Positions 6,026 through 10,677 of a stretch of DNA of 10,677 bases are shown here, piece after piece. The notes beneath the pieces were generated by a model that ran no database searches, was not told the DNA's origin, and saw nothing but the letters and a program-made list of their open reading frames with translations. The number at the start of each line of letters is the position of its first letter. The stretch's first letter is position 1. Origin of the DNA: an uncultured Selenomonadaceae bacterium (lineage in GTDB: Bacteria > Bacillota > Negativicutes > Selenomonadales > Selenomonadaceae); the NCBI GenBank assembly GCA_905236145.1, contig CAJOOE010000114.1, positions 1 to 10,677 of the forward strand. Reading direction: 5' to 3'. Both the position numbers and the translations under genes were made by a program.

Positions 6026-7123
6026 TCAATCAATTTCCGTGCCGACTGTTTGCCCCGCCAAAACGTCCGCACCGCTGTCTATATATATTCTCACTTGAAA
6101 CGCCGTCAAATCCGCCTGTCCTTTTTCGCGTGACTGTTTCAAATCTGCAAATCCCGGTGCCTGCGTCAAAAGTCTGATTTTTCCCCGAATTTTTTTCTTG
6201 TCCGCAACCGTCGTACAAATTATTTCGTCCCCTTCGTGCATTTTTACCGCTTGTTTTTCCGATACATAAATATCGTAATATATCCGCTTAGTCTCAAGCA
6301 ATATTACCGGCACATTCGGCGATATCATTTCTCCCTCTTTCTGCAAAATGTTTATTATCTTCCCGTCCTCCGGTGCGTAGAGTTTTAACCGCGACTTTGC
6401 CACTTCCAATTCCTTCAACTGCACTTCCAAACTCTTTTTCTGCTCGACAAGGGCGGCGATGTCGTTTTCTGTGTTTTTTATCGACGCTCTTTCTTGGGCT
6501 ATCGTCGGCAAGTTTATCGAATCTGTATTCCCGCTGTCGCTTGTCCCCGACAACAGTCTTTTTAATATCTGTTCCTGCGTCTGCAAATTTGACCGGGCTA
6601 CATTTAATCTCATTGTCGCGTCGTCAAGTTGTGATTGTGCTATTGCTCCGTCCGCTACCAATTTCTTTTTCCGCTTATAATCAATTTCCGCATTTTCCAA
6701 CGTTGCCTTTGCCGAATTTATCGCGGCTTTTTGGCTGTCTATTTCCCGGAATGTTTGCTGTTCGTCGTTTGACGCTTTGAAAAGATTTACATTCATATTT
6801 CCCGAAACAGATTTTATTTGTGCGTCCAGTGCTGCTGTTTGCGTTTTCAATTTCTCTATTGACAAATCCGTATCCGTCGAATCAATTTCCATTAAAAGTT
6901 CTCCCGCTTTTACTTCTTGTCCTTCCCGTACCGCCTCTTTTATCAGTCTGCCGCCCACCGAATCAAAGGATAATTTTATCTGTTCCGCCGTCAATATCCC
7001 TTCCTTTTTCTCCGTTGCCAATATTACCGCGTCATTTCCTCTGTACATCAATACAATTCCGCTGATTATCAAGACGGCTATAAATATTATCCCCAGCCGG
7101 GCTGACTTTTTCCTTGCTCCCAT
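6026..7123 (-). CDS. HlyD-type membrane fusion (periplasmic adaptor) protein
   Basis: The 365-aa protein is a periplasmic adaptor that would link an inner-membrane exporter to an outer-membrane TolC-like channel. In order it shows a basic N-terminus and membrane anchor (about 11-27), the first lipoyl half (56-80, GQEVKAGELL), a long coiled-coil hairpin (84-189 and 209-246), the second lipoyl half (247-277, YAPEDGKI) and a C-terminal beta-barrel region (278-365) with DLTAFQVRI, common in adaptors of ABC-2 exporters. I chose ATG at 7123: AAGGGAG (7132-7138) lies eight bases upstream, and the promoter predicts transcription starting near 7145. An ATG at 7141 would add six residues but leaves no leader. 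The permease-Usp gene starts 11 bases after its stop. It resembles the YhiI/YbhG/EmrA type, but no TolC or ATPase gene is in the window. Confidence 0.9.
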   Translation of the reverse strand: MGARKKSARLGIIFIAVLIISGIVLMYRGNDAVILATEKKEGILTAEQIKLSFDSVGGRLIKEAVREGQEVKAGELLMEIDSTDTDLSIEKLKTQTAALDAQIKSVSGNMNVNLFKASNDEQQTFREIDSQKAAINSAKATLENAEIDYKRKKKLVADGAIAQSQLDDATMRLNVARSNLQTQEQILKRLLSGTSDSGNTDSINLPTIAQERASIKNTENDIAALVEQKKSLEVQLKELEVAKSRLKLYAPEDGKIINILQKEGEMISPNVPVILLETKRIYYDIYVSEKQAVKMHEGDEIICTTVADKKKIRGKIRLLTQAPGFADLKQSREKGQADLTAFQVRIYIDSGADVLAGQTVGTEID

Positions 7124-7151
7124 TTTTTTTACTCCCTTCATAAACTAATTG

Positions 7152-7180
7152 ATTTTACATTCACCTGCAGAATTTGTCAA
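7152..7180 (-). promoter_or_regulatory. Strong sigma-70-type promoter for the adaptor/permease operon
   Basis: On the minus strand a perfect TTGACA (7175-7180) and TAAAAT (7152-7157, 5/6) are separated by 17 bases. Transcription should begin around 7145, which gives a leader of about 22 bases to the ATG at 7123 and argues against the ATG at 7141. Confidence 0.75.
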
Positions 7181-7190
7181 TCACAAAATA

Positions 7191-7223
7191 TTTTTTCCGC
7201 GAGTGTGTCTATTCGGGAAAAAA
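7191..7223. repeat. Inverted repeat between divergent promoters
   Basis: TTTTTTCC (7191-7198) and GGAAAAAA (7216-7223) are perfect inverted copies. CGA/TCG pairs (7200-7202 with 7213-7215) extend the stem past one unpaired G. It lies between the adaptor promoter and the GTPase-operon promoter and could be an operator. The T-run is on the 5' side on both strands, so it is not a terminator. Confidence 0.25.
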
Positions 7224-7259
7224 GTACGCCTGCCGGGTAATGCCGGTTTATTTTTTTTG

Positions 7260-7268
7260 TGTTATAAT
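7260..7268 (+). promoter_or_regulatory. Extended -10 promoter for the dynamin/radical SAM operon
   Basis: TGTTATAAT is a perfect extended -10 element (TGn plus TATAAT at 7263-7268). No good -35 hexamer lies at 16-18 bases, which fits an extended -10 promoter. Transcription would begin near 7275, about 29 bases before the ATG at 7304. No other promoter is evident before 10422, so the four genes probably depend on it. Confidence 0.6.
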
Positions 7269-7303
7269 GAGAAAAAATTATTGAATTTATCGGAGGTTGG
7301 GAA

Positions 7304-8206
7304 ATGAAAGATTATGTTGCCGAATTTCAAAACAAACTTGATGAAATCGAAAAAGCGGTACACGGCATTTACATAATAAACGCCGGTGCGATGAATCACG
7401 GCAAAAGTTCGCTTTTCAATTCCATTCTTGATTCAACAACATTTGCCGCTCAAGATGTCAGGACTACCATTGTAAATGAAACGGTGAAATGGACTGAAGA
7501 TGTTTATCTTATCGACACGCCCGGGCTTGAGGCGGAGGAGTCTGACGATAAAATGGCTTACGCCGCCTATCGCAACGCCAATGTTATCATTTTCGTTCAT
7601 ACCGCAAAGGTCGGAGAATTGCACAAGAAGGAACTTGACGCAATCAACAAAATCAAATCTATGTTCGACAACGAAACTTACTTTTGGCAACATTTTTTTC
7701 TTGTCTTTACAAATGTTGACGCGGATTCGGAAGAAAATATTTCCGCAATTCTCACGAAAACGCTTGAGGATATAGAAAATACTTGCGGCGGCAAAGGTTT
7801 CAAAACTTTTATGATTTCAAATTCCCGGTATAAAAAGGGACGCGAAGAAAATAAAGAGGCGTTGATAAATAAAAGCGGTATTCCCGAACTCCGCGAAACT
7901 TTGCAAAAAAATTTCGGTCGTTGGCTCGGCGAAAATCAAGTCATTGTCCGCGAAAACAGAATAAAGAGAGAAAAAGCCGACATAATCCGGCAGCTTGAGG
8001 CAGAGGCGGAAAAAATCAAGAAATCTTCGGAAGAAAAAATCAATCGGCTTAAAGACCGGCAGAAAAATTTCCTTTACAAAGTCGAGGCGGCGGTCAATCA
8101 ATATAGTTCCGACCGACAAAATATAAGTTTGCAAAATTATCAGTTGGAAGATTTGAAGAATAATTTGGCAAATACAAGAAGTCGTTGGGAACGTGAACAT
8201 TATTAA
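7304..8206 (+). CDS. Small dynamin/Era-like GTPase with C-terminal coiled coil
   Basis: The 300-aa protein has an N-terminal GTPase domain of the dynamin-N/TRAFAC type: G1 GAMNHGKSS (28-36), G2 candidate T54/T55, G3 DTPG (71-74), G4 position TNVD (136-139) and a G5-like SNSR (172-175). In G4 the usual lysine of (N/T)KxD is asparagine, so guanine binding may be altered. Residues about 211-298 are highly charged and heptad-like, consistent with a coiled coil. No membrane helix is seen. It is much shorter than a full dynamin (no long four-helix stalk), so it may act as a partner of the larger GTPase encoded downstream. The ATG at 7304 has CGGAGG (7291-7296) seven bases upstream. The next gene begins 18 bases after its stop in the same frame, with its own ribosome binding site, so they are separate proteins unless read-through occurs. 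The cellular role is inferred only. Confidence 0.85.
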   Translation: MKDYVAEFQNKLDEIEKAVHGIYIINAGAMNHGKSSLFNSILDSTTFAAQDVRTTIVNETVKWTEDVYLIDTPGLEAEESDDKMAYAAYRNANVIIFVHTAKVGELHKKELDAINKIKSMFDNETYFWQHFFLVFTNVDADSEENISAILTKTLEDIENTCGGKGFKTFMISNSRYKKGREENKEALINKSGIPELRETLQKNFGRWLGENQVIVRENRIKREKADIIRQLEAEAEKIKKSSEEKINRLKDRQKNFLYKVEAAVNQYSSDRQNISLQNYQLEDLKNNLANTRSRWEREHY

Positions 8207-8224
8207 AATTTTGGAGATGATTTT

Positions 8225-8662
8225 ATGTTTATAGCGGGAGCAGTTGTTGTCGGCGGCATAATTGTTGCACACGACGATCATTCAAGATACAGCGACCATT
8301 CGCGTCATTCCCGGTACAATGAATACGGCGATTCTCAACTTCGCAATGAAATCAATAATTTGCAGAATAGCGTGAATAACAAAGAGTCTGAAATAGGAAA
8401 CCTTCGCCGGCGTATGAATGACAATTTCAATTCTCAAATTTCCGCACTCAAGCAGGAAAAGAATTATTCCGCTTTAAGCGGAGACGCAGATAATATTTTG
8501 GCAAATGTCAAATCCGAAATGAAACGCGAAATAGAAACGGCGATTCAAGAAGATCAACGCGAACTTGAAAACATTAACAAAATGATTGCCAAAATCAATG
8601 AACTTGAATTGCAGGCAACGGGCGTACCGGCAGAGAAGGAAGATGAGGTGACGGGCAGATGA
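8225..8662 (+). CDS. Small membrane-anchored coiled-coil protein with aromatic-X-charged triad repeats
   Basis: I do not recognise this 145-aa protein. Residues 2-15 are a short hydrophobic segment (FIAGAVVVGGIIVA) that could be a membrane anchor or a membrane-inserting peptide. Residues 16-36 are seven contiguous triads, each starting with His or Tyr and ending with a charged residue: HSR occurs three times, with HDD, YSD, YNE and YGD once each. Residues 37-130 are predicted by eye to be mostly helical coiled coil, rich in N, E, K and Q. The ATG at 8225 follows GGAGA (8213-8217). Its end overlaps the start of the large GTPase gene by four bases (ATGA), so translation is probably coupled. It may be the membrane adaptor linking the two GTPases. 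The triads could bind metal or be a modification substrate for the radical SAM enzyme downstream; both are inferences. Confidence 0.75.
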   Translation: MFIAGAVVVGGIIVAHDDHSRYSDHSRHSRYNEYGDSQLRNEINNLQNSVNNKESEIGNLRRRMNDNFNSQISALKQEKNYSALSGDADNILANVKSEMKREIETAIQEDQRELENINKMIAKINELELQATGVPAEKEDEVTGR

Positions 8663-10413
8663 ATTATATTGCCGAAACTGTGGAAAATTTTTTTGCAAAG
8701 CTGGACAAAATGCAGGGTGACCTTGCAAAATTTTCTCAAACTCTCGACAGCCGCAGCGAAAAAATTCCCGTGCTTTTGAAAAATTTTGAGGATAAGATTT
8801 TTGCCGCCGCCGGTTCAAGCGATATGACCGGGAAAAATGCCGTTGAAAAGGCGGCTCAAAAGTCCGTTGAAAATATGCGGGCGATCGTCGAAACCTGGAG
8901 CGAAAAAATTGAGGCGGACAGAAAAGGCAAACGGTTCATAAAGAAAAATGAAAAATATCTTGTCGTTATGATTTTCGGAGCGGTCAAGGCGGGCAAATCT
9001 TCACTTGGAAATTTTTTCGCCGGCAAAAAATTTTTTAACGCTCCCTTCGACAATCATTACAAAAAAATTGCCAAGCCGATTTTTGAAACGGAAGAACGCG
9101 GACGCGATACCGGCGACATTGAAAAAGATTCAAGCGGCGATACTTGGTTTCAGGAAGGCGTTATCGACACAACCGGAGCGATTCAATATTTTACTTTGAG
9201 CGGACTTCGTTGGATTGATTCGCCCGGTACCGGTGCCGTCGGCAAGGAAGGCGACACAAAAAATATGACCGCACTTGTCGAAGAATATTTGAGTTATACG
9301 GATATGTGTATTTTCCTTATGAACAGTGCCGAACCGGGACTTCAGGACGATATGCGTTATATGCAAAAACTCAGCCGGGAAGGACAAGAGGCGTTAATTG
9401 TAATAACGAAATCCGATTTCAGCGACGAAGACGTTGACGACGACGGAAATTTGATAAGTATTCTTGCACCGAAAACTTCCGAAATTCGCAAACTTCAGGA
9501 AGATGATATTTGCAAGAGAGTTAAAGAACGCTATCCCGAAATCGACGAGCAAAAATTTCGTGCGATAAGTATTTCGACGGCTCTTGCGGGTCAGGCAGTC
9601 GAAAGTCAAGACGACGAAAAATTCAAGGCAAGCAATCTTGACAAGCTGATGAAAATTTTGGGCGATAAAGTCAGCGACAATGCCATTGAGAGGAAACAGG
9701 AAAATCCCCGCCGCCTTTTGAATAATTTCGTCGATTCCGTTGTCGAAAATTTGAAAGAGTTTGATTCGGGAATTGACACCATTCTTTCGCAGGTGGAAAA
9801 GTATAAATCGGATATGAGCCGAATTGCAAATTTGATTGTTACCAATGTCCGCCGCGAAGTCAGAGCGGAAATTTCTTACAAGGCGAACGAATGGAACCGG
9901 CTGGTTAAAAACGGTCAAAAAATTGACAATGCCGCAATCAACGCCGAAGTTTCAAATATCCTGCAGGAAAAACTTAACGAAGAAATAACTTCGCAAATGA
10001 ACAGAGTTATTGAAGATTTTCAAAATCTTGAAATGAAAACCGTGCCGGCAAATATTTCCGCCGCATCCCTTGAAAAGAAAACCGCTCAAATTTCTCATAC
10101 TTACACGGAAAGTTATACCGTGCCGCGTCCCCCGTCCGGATTGTGGGAACACTTCAGAAGTTTTCTCGGAAAAGAATATTACAGGACGGAACATTCGACG
10201 CACACCGAATATCAAACCGTGGATCTCGGCACAAATCTTGATGAATTTTTGACCGGGCTTATGCCGCAAGTCGAAAATTATGCAAAAAATCAAGCGGACG
10301 AATATCTTGCAACCCTTCGTGACAAATATTTTATCGAACGGGAAAATTTTGCAAAGAATATGCTCAAAGAGATTGAAACTCTGCGAAACGAACTTACAGA
10401 ATTAAAATTTTAA
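8659..10413 (+). CDS. Large dynamin-like GTPase (possibly LeoA/HP0731-like)
   Basis: The 584-aa protein has a helical N-terminal region (1-98), a GTPase domain with G1 GAVKAGKSS (107-115), G2 candidate T171/T172, G3 DSPG (187-190) and a canonical G4 TKSD (250-253), then a long helical region (about 340-460 and 525-584) as in bacterial dynamin-like proteins. Between the helical halves lies an aromatic-rich segment (478-520) containing W496, F499, F502, Y507 and Y508, a good candidate for a membrane-touching tip. No membrane helix is present. The length and gene context resemble LeoA of enterotoxigenic E. coli and its HP0731-type relatives, but this is by pattern only. The start overlaps the upstream gene (ATGA at 8659-8662), with GAGGTGA (8645-8651) as ribosome binding site. 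It probably remodels or tethers membranes together with the smaller GTPase. Confidence 0.88.
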   Translation: MNYIAETVENFFAKLDKMQGDLAKFSQTLDSRSEKIPVLLKNFEDKIFAAAGSSDMTGKNAVEKAAQKSVENMRAIVETWSEKIEADRKGKRFIKKNEKYLVVMIFGAVKAGKSSLGNFFAGKKFFNAPFDNHYKKIAKPIFETEERGRDTGDIEKDSSGDTWFQEGVIDTTGAIQYFTLSGLRWIDSPGTGAVGKEGDTKNMTALVEEYLSYTDMCIFLMNSAEPGLQDDMRYMQKLSREGQEALIVITKSDFSDEDVDDDGNLISILAPKTSEIRKLQEDDICKRVKERYPEIDEQKFRAISISTALAGQAVESQDDEKFKASNLDKLMKILGDKVSDNAIERKQENPRRLLNNFVDSVVENLKEFDSGIDTILSQVEKYKSDMSRIANLIVTNVRREVRAEISYKANEWNRLVKNGQKIDNAAINAEVSNILQEKLNEEITSQMNRVIEDFQNLEMKTVPANISAASLEKKTAQISHTYTESYTVPRPPSGLWEHFRSFLGKEYYRTEHSTHTEYQTVDLGTNLDEFLTGLMPQVENYAKNQADEYLATLRDKYFIERENFAKNMLKEIETLRNELTELKF

Positions 10414-10421
10414 GGTGAATT

Positions 10422-10677
10422 ATGCAGATAATATTGAAACTTACAACGGCTTGCAATTTGAATTGCGTTTATTGCAGTGAAGGCGACACGGATCCGAAAA
10501 CTCTGCCGCCGGAAATTTTTTTCAAATTGGTTGACGAATTTCCGGAGGTTTTGGAACAAACCGAGAGCAGGGACGCGGAATTTTTGTTTCACGGCGGTGA
10601 ACCTATGCTTTACGGTCGCGAAAATTTAAAAATCTTAATCGACTATGCAAGGGAAAATTTGAAAGATTACAATGTCG
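10422..10677 (+). CDS. Radical SAM enzyme, N-terminal part (cut by window end)
   Basis: The reading frame from ATG 10422 stays open to the window edge and gives 85 residues. Residues 11-18 read CNLNCVYC, the CX3CX2C motif that binds the catalytic 4Fe-4S cluster. Residues 57-61 are HGGEP, the SAM-binding GGEP motif common in SPASM-type enzymes such as sulfatase and peptide maturases. AAGGTG (10412-10417) lies four bases upstream of the ATG, and the gap to the large GTPase stop is only eight bases, so it belongs to the same operon. The substrate, the presence of a SPASM domain and the full length cannot be seen. An anaerobic peptide or protein maturase is most likely; the triad-repeat protein is the only repeat-rich candidate substrate visible nearby. 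Confidence 0.88.
   Translation, partial: MQIILKLTTACNLNCVYCSEGDTDPKTLPPEIFFKLVDEFPEVLEQTESRDAEFLFHGGEPMLYGRENLKILIDYARENLKDYNV

Noticed and set aside
7231..7260. Terminator from the repeated TGCCGG and following T-run
   Set aside because: The pairing is only 4-5 bp, no plus-strand gene lies upstream, and it sits just before a promoter.
7142..7303. Riboswitch or small RNA gene
   Set aside because: The region is explained by two divergent promoters with short leaders. No conserved aptamer-like structure was recognised.
8474..8818. Minus-strand open frame across the adaptor/GTPase junction
   Set aside because: It has no motifs and no ribosome binding site, and is antisense to two well-supported coupled genes.
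7260..10677. Phage-defence island
   Set aside because: Dynamin-like proteins have been linked to phage tolerance (DynA), but no nuclease, toxin, phage or mobility gene is visible to support calling it a defence system.

Overview
The window looks like chromosomal DNA from an anaerobic, diderm, moderately low-GC bacterium, most likely a Negativicutes (Selenomonadales-type) member of the Firmicutes. The placement is inferred: Firmicutes-style housekeeping genes (compact ftsY, plsY, shikimate kinase, a roughly 410-residue malic enzyme, strong AAGGAGG-type ribosome binding sites) sit beside a HlyD-type periplasmic adaptor that makes sense only with an outer membrane. No sequence search was possible. 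I saw no tRNA, rRNA, CRISPR array, transposase or phage gene, and no gene-free stretch longer than about 175 bases.

Layout. Positions 32-2281 hold two minus-strand housekeeping genes, ftsY and a malic enzyme, separated by a probable terminator. A 172-base divergent region with back-to-back promoters leads into a plus-strand cluster at 2454-4328: an AIM24/TIGR00266 protein, shikimate kinase (aroK) and acyl-phosphate glycerol-3-phosphate acyltransferase (plsY). Convergent to it, at 4374-7123 on the minus strand, is an export operon: a HlyD-type adaptor followed by an ABC-2 permease with a universal-stress-protein domain fused to its C-terminus. No ABC ATPase is encoded beside them. A near-consensus TTGACA-17-TAAAAT promoter drives this pair.

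From 7263 to the right edge runs a compact plus-strand operon, the most interesting part of the window. It encodes a short dynamin/Era-like GTPase (300 aa), a small membrane-anchored coiled-coil protein (145 aa) with seven contiguous aromatic-X-charged triads, a large dynamin-like GTPase (584 aa) and the start of a radical SAM enzyme (CX3CX2C plus HGGEP) cut by the window edge. Gaps are 18 nt, a 4-nt overlap and 8 nt, so the four are probably co-transcribed. Paired bacterial dynamins are known. Their pairing with a triad-repeat protein and a radical SAM enzyme is the candidate undescribed system.

A dispersed octamer repeat, GGTGGA(A/T)A, occurs at 11-40, 3670-3738 and 4333-4372. It lies on or next to the stop codons of ftsY, aroK, plsY and the permease-Usp gene. 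Two of the copies share a conserved tail beginning GTGTTTAGG, which suggests a multi-copy genomic element rather than chance.
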